From contig NZ_PYON01000002.1 in assembly GCF_003026355.1 (NCBI RefSeq), positions 124,001-188,000 on the forward strand: a DNA stretch of 64,000 nt, written 5' to 3'. Below are positions 43,480 to 56,268 of the stretch, piece after piece; positions within the stretch are counted from its first letter, which is position 1; each line of letters begins with the position of its first letter. A model generated the notes under the pieces. It saw only the letters and a program-made list of their open reading frames with translations, had not been told where the DNA came from and searched no databases. Position numbers and translations under genes: made by a program. Origin of the DNA: Photobacterium kishitanii (GTDB lineage Bacteria; Pseudomonadota; Gammaproteobacteria; Enterobacterales; Vibrionaceae).

Positions 43480-44865
43480 TTGAGTCAGACGGCATTTTCT
43501 ACCCTAAATCTTCATTCTGATCTATTGAGCAACCTAGACTCACTAGGTTATGAAGCAATGACACCTATTCAAGCTCAGAGCCTTCCGCTTATTATTGATG
43601 GCAAGGATGTTATTGCTCAAGGTAAAACGGGATCAGGTAAAACCGCAGCGTTTGGCTTAGGATTACTTAATAACCTTAATGTAAAACGTTTTCGCGTACA
43701 GACATTAGTATTGTGTCCAACGCGTGAATTAGCCGATCAAGTTGCTAAAGAAATTCGTCGTTTAGCGCGCGCAATTCATAACATTAAAGTACTGACTTTG
43801 TGTGGCGGTATGCCATTTGGACCTCAAATTGGTTCATTAGAACACGGTGCGCATATTATTGTTGGTACGCCTGGACGTATTGAAGAACATGTTCATAAAG
43901 GTTTCTTACGCCTTGATGAATTGAATACGTTAGTGCTTGATGAAGCTGACCGTATGCTAGAAATGGGTTTTCAAGATTCATTAGATACGATTATTGATGC
44001 CGCACCAAGTGATCGCCAAACGTTACTATTTAGTGCGACGTTCCCTGATCAAATTGCTTCTATTGCAAAACGTATCATGAAAAATCCAGTACAAGTGAAA
44101 GTCGAATCTAATCATGATAATAGCAGTATCTCACAGCATTTTTATAAGGTAAGTGGTAATGAAGATCGCTTAGATGCGGTACGTTTGTTACTGAATCAAC
44201 ACCGCCCTGAATCATGTGTGATTTTCTGTAATACTAAGCGTGAAGCGCAAGAGATGTCTGATGATTTAGAAGACTTTGGCTTTAGTTCTATTGCGCTCCA
44301 TGGCGATTTAGAACAACGCGAACGTGATCGTACTTTAGTATTGTTCTCTAATAAGAGTAAATCAATCTTGGTTGCGACAGATGTTGCTGCTCGTGGTTTG
44401 GATATTGATAATCTTGATATGGTGATTAACTACCATCTAGCACGTGATACTGAAGTCCACGTACACCGTATTGGTCGTACTGGCCGTGCAGGTAGTAAAG
44501 GCGTTGCTTGTTCATTATTCAGTGATAAAGAACACTATAAAGTTAAATTACTTGAAGATTATCTTGATCGTGAAATTGAGGGTGAAGCATTACCTGCCGG
44601 AAATTTATTAGATCAACCGACTTTCCGTCCAGAAATGATCACATTAATGATCGATGGCGGTAAGAAGCAAAAAGTACGTCCTGGCGATATCTTAGGCGCG
44701 CTAACTGGCGATCAAGGGATTGCAGGTACTGCGGTTGGTAAGATTAATGTGTTTGACCACTGTGCTTATGTTGCAGTTAAACGTGAAGTTGCACGTGAAG
44801 CACTACAGAAATTAGAAAAAGGTCGTATTAAAGGCCGTAATTTCCGTTCGCGTCAATTGCGTTAA
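43480..44865 (+). CDS. dbpA: ATP-dependent RNA helicase DbpA
   Basis: 461 residues from a TTG start (CAGGA seven bases upstream). DEAD-box motifs: Q motif YEAMTPIQAQSLP, Walker A AQGKTGSGKT, PTRELADQV, DEAD in VLDEADRM, SAT, and HRIGRTGRAG. The C-terminal about 75 residues (MITLMIDGGKKQKVRPGDI) are the DbpA RNA-binding domain that recognises hairpin 92 of 23S rRNA. It acts in large ribosomal subunit assembly. Confidence 0.96.
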   Translation: MSQTAFSTLNLHSDLLSNLDSLGYEAMTPIQAQSLPLIIDGKDVIAQGKTGSGKTAAFGLGLLNNLNVKRFRVQTLVLCPTRELADQVAKEIRRLARAIHNIKVLTLCGGMPFGPQIGSLEHGAHIIVGTPGRIEEHVHKGFLRLDELNTLVLDEADRMLEMGFQDSLDTIIDAAPSDRQTLLFSATFPDQIASIAKRIMKNPVQVKVESNHDNSSISQHFYKVSGNEDRLDAVRLLLNQHRPESCVIFCNTKREAQEMSDDLEDFGFSSIALHGDLEQRERDRTLVLFSNKSKSILVATDVAARGLDIDNLDMVINYHLARDTEVHVHRIGRTGRAGSKGVACSLFSDKEHYKVKLLEDYLDREIEGEALPAGNLLDQPTFRPEMITLMIDGGKKQKVRPGDILGALTGDQGIAGTAVGKINVFDHCAYVAVKREVAREALQKLEKGRIKGRNFRSRQLR

Positions 44866-44895
44866 TCGATCCATAGACGCAGATAAAATACTATG

Positions 44896-44938
44896 ATGCC
44901 GATGGTGTGCTTTAAAAGCACACCATCGGCTTTTTTGT
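44896..44938 (+). terminator. Terminator after dbpA
   Basis: A GC-rich stem (GCCGATGGTGTGCTTTT with its complement, tight loop) is followed by TTTTTT. Confidence 0.94.
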
Positions 44939-45149
44939 TACTGTAATATGTGATTACAACAATTGCCGTATTCAGTAACGATTTTTAGCGTTGCATTTGA
45001 GAAGGCTAATATGACAGTATTGTAAATTAATTGTAACCATTAGGGATTGGTACTGCTGTTTCGTATATAAATTAGTATTGTTAAGCTAATGATTTAAGGT
45101 TATTACACCGTATTGCTACTTGTCTTATATTTAAAAAGAGTATCCATCT

Positions 45150-46940
45150 ATGCATCAAGAAATGATTGGATTGACGATTGCAGGCCTTGGCGTGTTGGGG
45201 CTTGGGTGTCAATGGCTTGCATGGCGTATGAAATTACCTGCGATTTTATTATTGCTTATTGCCGGCTTAGTAATAGGTCCTGTGGCTGGCATATTTAACC
45301 CTAATATTCTGTTTGGTGATTTATTGTTTCCGCTGATCTCATTAGCGGTAGCAGTTATTTTGTTTGAGGGTAGCTTAACCCTCAATTTTGCAGAAATAAA
45401 AACGGTTCGAAAAAACGTTAAAAGTATCGTCACTATTGGTGCGATTATCACATGGATCATCACCAGTGTTGCTACACATTATCTGTTAGATTTCAGTTGG
45501 TCATTGGCGTTCTTATTTGGCTCGATGACTGTTGTGACTGGCCCGACAGTGATAGTGCCATTGTTACGTACCGTCAGGCCACAGGCTAAACTTGCTAACA
45601 TTTTGCGCTGGGAAGGAATATTGATCGATCCGATTGGGGCTATATTTGTCGTGATCGTGTATGAGTTTATTGTTTCTAGCAGCAAAATGCACAGTTTGGC
45701 AGTGTTCGGTTTAATGCTATTGGTGGGATTAGTTATTGGCGCTATTGCTGGGGGGCTAATTGCTTATGTTTTGCGTAAGCATTTAATCCCAGAGTATTTA
45801 CAACCGTTTGCTGTTTTAGCCGTTGTGCTTGGCGTGTTTGCTGGGGCTAATGCGCTTGAATCAGAAGCTGGATTATTAGCGGTAACGGTGATGGGAATGT
45901 GGCTTGCGAATGCCAAAGATGTTGATATTCGCCATATTCTTCATTTTAAAGAAAATCTGACGATTTTGTTAATTTCAGGATTATTTTTAATTTTAGCATC
46001 CCGTATCCAATTGGCAGATTTCCATGCGTTAGGCTGGGGTGCAATTACATTATTTGTTGTTATTCAGTTAGTCGCAAGACCTGCTTCTATCTTCATATCG
46101 ACAATGTTTAGTCAATTAGCGTTTAAGGAAAAGTTATTCTTAGCATGGGTTGCACCAAGAGGTATTGTTGCCGCGGCAATTTCAGCATTATTTGCGCTTA
46201 AACTAATCGATGATGGTGTTGCTGGGGCACAACTATTAGTGCCACTGACCTTTATGGTAATTATCGGTACGGTAGTGTTGCAGAGTTTAACTGCTCGTCC
46301 AATAGCGCGATTACTAGGTGTTGCTGAACCATCACCGAAAGGATTTTTGGTTGTCGGTGCTAATGATGTGGCACGACAAATTGGTTTAGCCCTTAAAAAA
46401 TATGATTGTCGCGTTATGATGACCGATTCTAACTGGGATTATATTCGTGCTGCTCGAATGGCGGGTTTAGAAACCTATTATGGCAATGCGGTTTCTAGCC
46501 ATGCCGATGAGTATTTAGATCTGATCGGTGTTGGGCATTTATTAGCACTAACGCCAGATAAACATTTTAATGCTGTTGTTACTAATCATTATGAAACTGA
46601 TTTTGGTCAGCGTAATATTTTTCGCTTAAATGGTCGTCGCCATAATAGTGGCTTAGAAAAGCACTCAGCGACTCAAGCTCATAGTGGTGCGGTACTTTTT
46701 GGGGATGATATTAGTTATAAAAAATTAGCGAGTTTAATTAACCAAGGGGCTGAAATTAAGCATACTAGGTTAAGTGATAGTTTTACTATTGATGATTATT
46801 ATCAACAATATAAAGGGATGCCACTTATTCCTTTATTTGCAGTTGATCTAAAGCAAAACATTCACCTATTTACAGTTGCTTCAACCGTGGAAGCCAAAGC
46901 TGGTTGGACGATTATCGCTTTAGTAAAAGAAGCAGATTAA
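45150..46940 (+). CDS. CPA1-type cation:proton antiporter with TrkA-N-like domain
   Basis: 596 residues. Residues about 5-385 are a 12-13 segment Na+/H+ exchanger domain with the GPTVIVPLL and EGILIDPIGA motifs of CPA1 antiporters. Residues about 400-500 form a Rossmann-type TrkA-N domain (FLVVGANDVARQIGLALKK) that may sense nucleotides. It moves Na+ or K+ out against protons. It is a single gene between two terminators. Confidence 0.9.
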   Translation: MHQEMIGLTIAGLGVLGLGCQWLAWRMKLPAILLLLIAGLVIGPVAGIFNPNILFGDLLFPLISLAVAVILFEGSLTLNFAEIKTVRKNVKSIVTIGAIITWIITSVATHYLLDFSWSLAFLFGSMTVVTGPTVIVPLLRTVRPQAKLANILRWEGILIDPIGAIFVVIVYEFIVSSSKMHSLAVFGLMLLVGLVIGAIAGGLIAYVLRKHLIPEYLQPFAVLAVVLGVFAGANALESEAGLLAVTVMGMWLANAKDVDIRHILHFKENLTILLISGLFLILASRIQLADFHALGWGAITLFVVIQLVARPASIFISTMFSQLAFKEKLFLAWVAPRGIVAAAISALFALKLIDDGVAGAQLLVPLTFMVIIGTVVLQSLTARPIARLLGVAEPSPKGFLVVGANDVARQIGLALKKYDCRVMMTDSNWDYIRAARMAGLETYYGNAVSSHADEYLDLIGVGHLLALTPDKHFNAVVTNHYETDFGQRNIFRLNGRRHNSGLEKHSATQAHSGAVLFGDDISYKKLASLINQGAEIKHTRLSDSFTIDDYYQQYKGMPLIPLFAVDLKQNIHLFTVASTVEAKAGWTIIALVKEAD

Positions 46941-46972
46941 CGTTAATTATTGACTAATAATGATTGAAATTT

Positions 46973-46999
46973 AAAAGCACCGTTAATGGTGCTTTTTTT
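46973..46999 (+). terminator. Terminator after the antiporter gene
   Basis: AAAAGCACC pairs with GGTGCTTTT around six bases and continues into eight T. Confidence 0.93.
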
Positions 47000-47517
47000 T
47001 ATCCTAAATAGAGAGTGATGAAGTTCACGGTTTTATTAAAAATCTAGCTTGTTAGATGTTACGTTAGCCATTGAAAACAGTTACAAATGTTACAGAGAGG
47101 TGGTTTTTAAACGCTGATGTTATTTTTGGATAGTAAGTCGCACTATTTTTTATTTAATGATCTATTCCTTGAATTAATGTCACATTGACTTTTATTATAA
47201 ATAGTAATGATGGTCTTATTTTATAAGATTATTAATAACTGTATTTTCTATTCCTTATGGGGGCTATTTTAAAGGTGTGATATTCCTTCATATATATCGC
47301 CGTTATTTGGTTGAAAATGTTTCTAAATGTTTCTGTTGTCGTTTACCCTCTGATTTTAGTAAAAGAATAAACGTGATTTACCTCTATTTTAGTTGTTTTT
47401 TTTACCTTTATTATCCTCCGCAATCACAGAGTACTTGGCAGTATTCTGACTAAACACAAAGTAGCTGTACAAATAATAATAAGATACGGCTCATCATTAA
47501 ATCTCAGGGGATTTTAA
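47000..47517. other. Upstream region of the GH63 gene
   Basis: 518 bp, very AT-rich, with no convincing open frame. The last 60 bp should hold the GH63 promoter (CAGGGGATTTTAA precedes its ATG). No CRP-like site matched well. Confidence 0.4.
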
Positions 47518-50148
<2,631 letters not shown>

Positions 50149-50221
50149 CGTTAGTACTCTATTGAGTATACCGCTGACCGAGTCTATAACGGATACTTTT
50201 CCCCTTGTATTCGTTTAAATC

Positions 50222-50254
50222 ACGCCAATACATCAACATGTATTGGCGTTTTTT
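50222..50254. terminator. Terminator between the GH63 and Nudix genes
   Basis: ACGCCAATACAT pairs with ATGTATTGGCGT around four bases and is followed by TTTTT on the plus strand. Confidence 0.92.
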
Positions 50255-50268
50255 ATGGCTGTTATTTC

Positions 50269-50676
50269 TTAATCAATCAAATTTTGTGCTTTTAATTGCG
50301 CTAAAATCATTAAGGTGGCTGTTGAGCTAATTTCGGTGTCGTTACTGTTGAGCCATCGAATTTCTTCAATTTCAGATGCTGGTAATAAATCGCCATTATA
50401 TTCAGCATAGTAACAGGTCATGTTCACCATAATTCCTGTCGCTTTACCATGGGCTTGGGCCTGAAAGCTTCCCGCATGGCACAATGATGTTGGAATAAGA
50501 TCTACCGATAACTCTTCTTTAATTTCACGGACTAATGCTTGAGCGTCTGTTTCGCCAGCCTCTCGTTTACCACCGGGGATATAATAAGCTGTTTTTCCAT
50601 ATGATCGAGCGCCTAACAACTTTCGTTGGTCAATATGAAGCCAAGCAAGTTTATCAATGTGTTGAGGTTTGTTCAC
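50269..50676 (-). CDS. Nudix hydrolase
   Basis: 135 residues from a GTG at 50676 with AGGAG six bases upstream, preferred over an ATG 63 bases earlier. The Nudix box GGKREAGETDAQALVREIKEEL is complete (G-x5-E-x7-REU-x-EE-x-x). The enzyme splits a nucleoside diphosphate-linked compound; the substrate is unknown. It is a single gene convergent with GH63. Confidence 0.9.
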   Translation of the reverse strand: MNKPQHIDKLAWLHIDQRKLLGARSYGKTAYYIPGGKREAGETDAQALVREIKEELSVDLIPTSLCHAGSFQAQAHGKATGIMVNMTCYYAEYNGDLLPASEIEEIRWLNSNDTEISSTATLMILAQLKAQNLID

Positions 50677-50883
50677 GCTATTCTCCTTTGCTGTCGTTAG
50701 TGTAACAGTTTCAGCAAAGATAAAAAAAGTGACTATCATTATTTCAATCTATGTTTGCATTTGTTTTGTGGAGCAAACTGTTTAGATCCATGTCTATTGT
50801 AAATATTTATAGGCATAATCATCACCCTTTTTAGTTGGTAGTGGTTAAATTTTACTTTGTTTTTAACTAAGGAATACGGCGTA

Positions 50884-52491
50884 ATGAAATTCCGTTTAAC
50901 GAGCACTTCTTATATATTATTAGTCGCTGTCTTTTTTGCTGCAATACAAAACCTAGCGTTGTGGAAGCATTTAAGTGAGTTATTTTCTGAAAGTGCCGCC
51001 AATGATGGAATTTTTATTGCTACGATTCCGTTATTTATTATTGCAGCATTAAATATTATTTTTAATTTACTGCTTTGGCCGTGGTTACAGCGACCATTAG
51101 TTGCGATTTTGATATTTATCTCAAGTTTAGTCACGTATGCGATGTATAGCTACGGGGTTTATTTTGACTATGGGATGATTGTTAATGTATTTGAAACCAA
51201 TCCTGCAGAAGCTGGAAGCTACTTTTCTATAGTGGGTATGGTATGGATTATTGCGATTGCGATTATTCCAATCTTTATATTGTGCCGAATTAACGTTGTT
51301 TATCGCTCAGTATTAAAAGAGCTTATTGCACGTGGTGTTAGTATATTCGTTTCGTTATTAGTGATTGTTGTCATTGCGGCTGGATATTATAAAGATTATG
51401 TTTCATTAGTTCGTAATCACTCTGAAATTAAAGCACTTATTAACCCTACTAATTATATTTCAGCGACTTTTCGATATGCTAAATATCAATTAATTGAAGC
51501 GAAAATGCCCTTTACTGATATTGGCTTAGATGCCAAAGACTCGCATTTAAGTGATAAGCATAATGTTGTTGTTATGGTTGTCGGTGAAGCCTCGCGATCA
51601 ATGAATTATTCATTAAATGGTTATGATCGTGATACAAACCCTGAATTAGCTAAGCGTAATGTGATTAGCTTTTTGAATGTAAAATCATGTGGTACGGCGA
51701 CTGCGGTGTCATTACCTTGTATGTTTTCAGTGATGACTAAAGCTAATTACGATGCTATAGCGGCTCGTCATCAAGATACAGCGGTAGATATTTTACAACG
51801 GGCTGGTATTGATGTTTCCTGGAAAGATAATGATAGTGGTTGTAAAGGCGTTTGCGATCGGGTTAAACATATCGTAATTAACGCTGATGTCGATCCTAAA
51901 CTTTGTCATGATGGCACATGTTACGATGAGGTATTGCTTAAAAATTTACAGGCTCAGATTGATGATGCCAAGCAAGATACCTTTATTGTGCTCCATATCA
52001 TAGGTAGTCACGGCCCAACATATAACGATCGTTATCCTGCGAAATTTAAAGTATTTAAGCCGACATGTAATACCAGTAATTTGCAAGAATGTAGTCGTCA
52101 ACAGGTAACCAATACCTACGATAATACCATTTTATATACTGACCATATTCTAAGTAGTGTGATTGATATGCTTAAAAGTGATGATCATAATGCCAATACT
52201 GCGATGATTTATATGGCCGATCATGGTGAGTCTCTTGGTGAAGATGGAATCTATTTGCACGGTTTACCGTATTCTATTGCACCTAAAGAGCAAACCACAG
52301 TCCCTTTAATTTTATGGTTATCGCCTGCTTACCAGCAGAGTCAACATTTAAACCGCCAGTGTTTACAACGTGAAGCTGCTGCTGGTGGTTATTCACAAGA
52401 TAATTTATTCCATTCTTTATTGGGTATGATGGATGTTAAAACCAAGGTTTATGATGCGAAGTTAGATATATTTGCTCAGTGTCGGCAATAA
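50884..52491 (+). CDS. eptA: Lipid A phosphoethanolamine transferase, EptA family
   Basis: 535 residues from the ATG at 50884 (AAGGA upstream). Five N-terminal membrane segments (to about residue 170) precede a periplasmic sulfatase-like domain with the metal-binding Glu in VVGEASR, the nucleophile Thr in SCGTATAVSLPC (about residues 271-273) and DHGESLGE. It transfers phosphoethanolamine from the membrane lipid PE to lipid A, giving diacylglycerol and resistance to cationic peptides. dgkA follows, which recycles that diacylglycerol. Confidence 0.93.
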   Translation: MKFRLTSTSYILLVAVFFAAIQNLALWKHLSELFSESAANDGIFIATIPLFIIAALNIIFNLLLWPWLQRPLVAILIFISSLVTYAMYSYGVYFDYGMIVNVFETNPAEAGSYFSIVGMVWIIAIAIIPIFILCRINVVYRSVLKELIARGVSIFVSLLVIVVIAAGYYKDYVSLVRNHSEIKALINPTNYISATFRYAKYQLIEAKMPFTDIGLDAKDSHLSDKHNVVVMVVGEASRSMNYSLNGYDRDTNPELAKRNVISFLNVKSCGTATAVSLPCMFSVMTKANYDAIAARHQDTAVDILQRAGIDVSWKDNDSGCKGVCDRVKHIVINADVDPKLCHDGTCYDEVLLKNLQAQIDDAKQDTFIVLHIIGSHGPTYNDRYPAKFKVFKPTCNTSNLQECSRQQVTNTYDNTILYTDHILSSVIDMLKSDDHNANTAMIYMADHGESLGEDGIYLHGLPYSIAPKEQTTVPLILWLSPAYQQSQHLNRQCLQREAAAGGYSQDNLFHSLLGMMDVKTKVYDAKLDIFAQCRQ

Positions 52492-52512
52492 TATTATTTA
52501 ACCCTACACAAA

Positions 52513-52545
52513 TAAAAGAGGGCATAGGTCCTCTTTTACTTTTAT
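52513..52545 (+). terminator. Weak terminator between eptA and dgkA
   Basis: AAAAGAGG pairs with CCTCTTTT around a GCATAGGT-like loop; the T-run after it is interrupted. It may act as an attenuator rather than a full stop. Confidence 0.65.
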
Positions 52546-52617
52546 TTCACTGGTCAAAATGTATCATTCGGCCATCAATAAATTCATTATTTAAAATAAT
52601 AAGACAGAGAGATAACC

Positions 52618-52977
52618 ATGAAACCTGGTGCAACGGGCTTAAAACGCATTATTGATGCAACTGGATATTCAATGCAAGGTTTAAAAGCCGCGTGGATAAA
52701 CGAAGCTGCTTTTCGCCAAGAAAGCATTTTATTAGTTGTTATGACAATAGTTTCATTTTTTATGCCTGTTACAAAAGTGGAACGATTAATGATGATTGGA
52801 TCATTATTTATTGTTGTGATTGCAGAGCTGATTAATTCAGCTATTGAAGCAGTGGTTGATCGTATTGGGCCTGAACGTCATGAGCTGAGTGGTCGAGCGA
52901 AAGATATTGGCTCAGCAGCCGTATTTGTTGCGTTGGTATTAGTGGTAATCACTTGGGGCAGTATATTATTTTTATAA
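52618..52977 (+). CDS. dgkA: Diacylglycerol kinase DgkA
   Basis: 119 residues with the N-terminal amphipathic helix and three membrane segments. The family signature AELINSAIEAVVDR and RAKDIGSAAV is intact with its catalytic Glu residues. It phosphorylates diacylglycerol to phosphatidic acid in the inner membrane. AGAGAG precedes the ATG. Confidence 0.95.
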   Translation: MKPGATGLKRIIDATGYSMQGLKAAWINEAAFRQESILLVVMTIVSFFMPVTKVERLMMIGSLFIVVIAELINSAIEAVVDRIGPERHELSGRAKDIGSAAVFVALVLVVITWGSILFL

Positions 52978-53011
52978 TGATTATTGTGATAATTTAAAGA
53001 TTAGTTAATTA

Positions 53012-53050
53012 ACGCCAGTATTTTTAATTATGAAAATAGTGGCGTTTTTT
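53012..53050. terminator. Terminator between dgkA and the efflux operon
   Basis: AACGCCAgTATTTT pairs imperfectly with AAAATAgTGGCGTT and is followed by TTTTT; it sits in a convergent gap. Confidence 0.85.
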
Positions 53051-53059
53051 ATTGACTTG

Positions 53060-53788
53060 CTATGGCTGATAGCCCGTGGCTTTATCTGAAATAATTTGTC
53101 CATCTTTGATGGTGATAATTCGCTTTGTACGTTCAGCTAAACTTACATCATGGGTTACAATTATCAGAGTACGACCTTGTTGGTGTAAATCATTAAATAA
53201 CGCTTCAATTTCTGCCCCCGATTTAGAATCAAGTGCGCCTGTGGGCTCATCAGCTAAAATTATTTGTGGATCATTGACTAAGGCTCGCGCAATCGCTACC
53301 CGTTGTTTTTGGCCGCCAGAAAGTTGATTTGGCTTGTGATGCATACGATCGCCTAACCCCACTTGTTCAAGTAAAGCGGCTGCTTTTTGATGGCGTTGCT
53401 TGGTTTTAGTGCCTCGATACACTAAAGGTAGAGCGACATTATCAAGTGCTGTGGCATATTCTAATAAATTAAAGCTTTGAAAAACAAAACCTATATTATG
53501 ATTTCTAATTTTGGCCAGCTGGTGGCTGGTTAAGGTAGCAACATCATCATCGTTAAGGAGATAATCTCCACTGGTGGGAATATCCAAACAGCCTAATACA
53601 TTCATCAGGGTTGATTTACCAGATCCTGATGGGCCTAAAATAGATAAAAACTCACCTTTATTTATAGTCAGTGAAACATTATCCAATGCTTTTACGAGAT
53701 GTTCCCCTTCACCATAATATTTACAAATGTTGGTCAATGAAACTAAAGGATGCTGATTCTTAGCAAGAATGGTGGGTATTTTACTCAC
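53060..53788 (-). CDS. ABC efflux ATPase, MacB/LolD type
   Basis: 242 residues. Walker A GPSGSGKST, signature LSGGQKQRVAIARAL and Walker B IILADEPTGALD are intact. It belongs to the group that powers FtsX-like permeases without moving substrate through the membrane. It overlaps the preceding permease gene by eight bases and is the last gene of a five-gene efflux operon. Confidence 0.94.
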   Translation of the reverse strand: MSKIPTILAKNQHPLVSLTNICKYYGEGEHLVKALDNVSLTINKGEFLSILGPSGSGKSTLMNVLGCLDIPTSGDYLLNDDDVATLTSHQLAKIRNHNIGFVFQSFNLLEYATALDNVALPLVYRGTKTKQRHQKAAALLEQVGLGDRMHHKPNQLSGGQKQRVAIARALVNDPQIILADEPTGALDSKSGAEIEALFNDLHQQGRTLIIVTHDVSLAERTKRIITIKDGQIISDKATGYQP

Positions 53789-55055
53789 TTTGTAATGCCT
53801 CTAATGGAGTAATAGTTGCGGCTTTATTGGCTGGAAACCAAGCAGCAGCAATGCCGACAATAATTAATGCCAATACCACAATAGCCATAACGGAAATTGA
53901 TAATTCTGGTTGTGGTTTACCTAAGGAGGTATAAATATAACTATTAGAGATGGGGATTCTCTTTATAATATTGATTAAGCCAACCGTTAATCCTAACCCG
54001 ATAACACCGCCAATCATCATGGTCATCATGGCTTGAATAAGATAATGGCAACGAATGTTATTAGGAGTGGCACCCACAGCCATACGAACGCCAATATCAC
54101 GAGTAGCACGTTTAACGCTGGCATACATCACATTGGCAATACCAATACCGGCTACCATCAGTGTAACAAACCCAATAATGCCTAAAAATGTTTGCAAACC
54201 AAGTAGAAAATTTCGCATCGACTCTTGATTAAGCAGCATATCATCAGTTTGAATCAGTGTTTCATCATCGATGCTAGCGTTATATTTCTTGGCTAAGACT
54301 TGACGAATAGTAATCGCTAAACGTTCTCGGTTAGCGTGTGATTGAGGCTCAACATTAAACGCTTTAATCGGTTGTTGTGGAAAAAAACGCTGCCAAGTGA
54401 CTAAAGGAACAAGCGTGGTATACGTTGACTCTGAGCCTTGTTCAATACGTCTTGGATCATCCAATATGCCGATAACGGTGAAATCAACATTACCTATTTT
54501 AAGTGTTTTACCAATTGGATTTGTATCAAGCTTATTGTTTTCACTGTAATGATAAGGCTTTTTATTAAATAACATCATCGCGGTGACTTTACCTAGAACG
54601 ACCACCTTACGTTGCTCGGAAATATCGGTGGGATTAAACCATCGTCCTCCAGAATGGATTACTAAGTCATTAATATCCTGATAATTATTTTCTACTGCTA
54701 ATACTTGAGTAAAAGCACTACGGTCGCCTTTGGTAACGGGTTCATCCCAAAGAGCGGAGCTTGAAAGGCGTTTTATTTCAGGTAATGCCGCTAAGGTTGC
54801 TTTATCTGTGATGTGTAAATCAACCTCTTTACCACGAAAAAAGCGCCCCTGAGTAATACTAGCAGTGCCGCCAGTGACATAAATAAGATCGCCATTACCG
54901 CTGGTGGTGTTTCTGATGAGTCCTTGGCGCAGCCCTTCTCCGGTTGCTAACATGGTACTGATGCAGACGGTTGACCATACAATTGCAAGAATTGTCAGAC
55001 ATAACCGCAGTTTTTCTGCAGCCATTTCATGAAAAATTTGTTGAAATGGAAACAT
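53781..55055 (-). CDS. MacB-like ABC permease subunit (second)
   Basis: 424 residues from the ATG at 55055 (GAGGG upstream). One N-terminal membrane segment, a large periplasmic MacB-type core domain and three C-terminal segments (from GFVTLMVAGIGIANVMYASV). The loop EIG-like RDIGVRMAVGAT contacts the ATPase. It starts two bases past the first permease stop. Together with the first permease it should form a heterodimer. Confidence 0.92.
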   Translation of the reverse strand: MFPFQQIFHEMAAEKLRLCLTILAIVWSTVCISTMLATGEGLRQGLIRNTTSGNGDLIYVTGGTASITQGRFFRGKEVDLHITDKATLAALPEIKRLSSSALWDEPVTKGDRSAFTQVLAVENNYQDINDLVIHSGGRWFNPTDISEQRKVVVLGKVTAMMLFNKKPYHYSENNKLDTNPIGKTLKIGNVDFTVIGILDDPRRIEQGSESTYTTLVPLVTWQRFFPQQPIKAFNVEPQSHANRERLAITIRQVLAKKYNASIDDETLIQTDDMLLNQESMRNFLLGLQTFLGIIGFVTLMVAGIGIANVMYASVKRATRDIGVRMAVGATPNNIRCHYLIQAMMTMMIGGVIGLGLTVGLINIIKRIPISNSYIYTSLGKPQPELSISVMAIVVLALIIVGIAAAWFPANKAATITPLEALQSE

Positions 55056-55056
55056 A

Positions 55057-56268
55057 TTATGCCCTCGCACTTAATGCTATAACGGGGGTGAGGTTAGCCG
55101 CTCTTCGTGCAGGAAAAAATGCTGCCAGCAAAGCTAATATCGCTGTGATGGTTAAGGTCAGAATAATAGCAGTACTGGTTAGGGTGGGAATGCCGAGCCA
55201 TTGTGGTAACTGACTCATCGCTAAAAATTTAATGATTACCCATGATAAACTAAACCCCATCACCGTACCTATAATAACTAATACAGCTCCTTCAACCATA
55301 AATTGAGTCAAAATATGGGTTGGAGTAGCACCAATAGCAAGCCGCACCCCAATTTCACGGGTACGCTCTGTCACTGATAAAAACATAATATTAGCGACAC
55401 CAAGTGCACCAACGGCTAATGTCATTGCACCACTGGCGGCTAAAAATAGTTGAATCCCCCTAAATAACGCTAAATATGTCTTAGCGAAGCGACTAAAATC
55501 AGGCATGTTAATGGCTTGAGTATCTTGAGGATTAAATTGAAGCACATGGGCAAAATAGGTTTGTACTACGTTACGTAATTTAGTCCGAGAGACCGTATCT
55601 TGAGGCTCAATGATCGCTTCTGATGGCAGATTTTGCCAAATATTGCCATAAGTCGCCGAAGGAATAATGGCGCTCTTAGGTGAGAATTGAAAATTATATT
55701 CACTTTTAGGCGCAATACCAATAACACTAAAAGGAATCGCATTAATTTTTATTTTATCCCCAATTGACAGCTTGGCTTGTTTTGCAAGTCGCCAGCCAAC
55801 AATAACAACCCGAGTGTGATTGTGTTGATCGCTTATGGTAATGGGGCGTGAACCTGATATCAGTTTTATTTTTTGTAAAGGAATAAAGTGAGTATCAACG
55901 CCACTGAGTTTTGCTTTTAATTTGATCCCTGCCATATCTGTTATCTGTGGCTTGTCGGCATTAAAGATAATGGAAAGGTGTTTTACTTGTGGCAAGGTTG
56001 CGAGTGCCTCATAGTTTGCTTGAGTTGCATTGAGTGCTCGTCTTGCTGGGTAACCTTGCCAAGGCTGTGATGTTTTTCCCATCGATACTGTTTGAGTGTT
56101 TGATATGAGAGCCGACATTGATTGTTTATTGACTTGATAGAACCCCTCGCCGAGGGCAACTAACACTAACACGGAAATGATCCCCCAAATAATAGCAATA
56201 ATTGCCAATGAGCTACGTAGTCGATGAGCAATGATTGTTTGTAGGGTTTGTGATAATAGCGCTATCAT
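55057..56268 (-). CDS. MacB-like ABC permease subunit (first)
   Basis: 403 residues with the same build as its partner: N-terminal segment (SSLAIIAIIWGIISVLVLVA), periplasmic core, three C-terminal segments and the ATPase-contact loop REIGVRLAIGAT. Its ATG overlaps the TolC-like stop by four bases. The two permeases are related but diverged. Confidence 0.92.
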   Translation of the reverse strand: MIALLSQTLQTIIAHRLRSSLAIIAIIWGIISVLVLVALGEGFYQVNKQSMSALISNTQTVSMGKTSQPWQGYPARRALNATQANYEALATLPQVKHLSIIFNADKPQITDMAGIKLKAKLSGVDTHFIPLQKIKLISGSRPITISDQHNHTRVVIVGWRLAKQAKLSIGDKIKINAIPFSVIGIAPKSEYNFQFSPKSAIIPSATYGNIWQNLPSEAIIEPQDTVSRTKLRNVVQTYFAHVLQFNPQDTQAINMPDFSRFAKTYLALFRGIQLFLAASGAMTLAVGALGVANIMFLSVTERTREIGVRLAIGATPTHILTQFMVEGAVLVIIGTVMGFSLSWVIIKFLAMSQLPQWLGIPTLTSTAIILTLTITAILALLAAFFPARRAANLTPVIALSARA

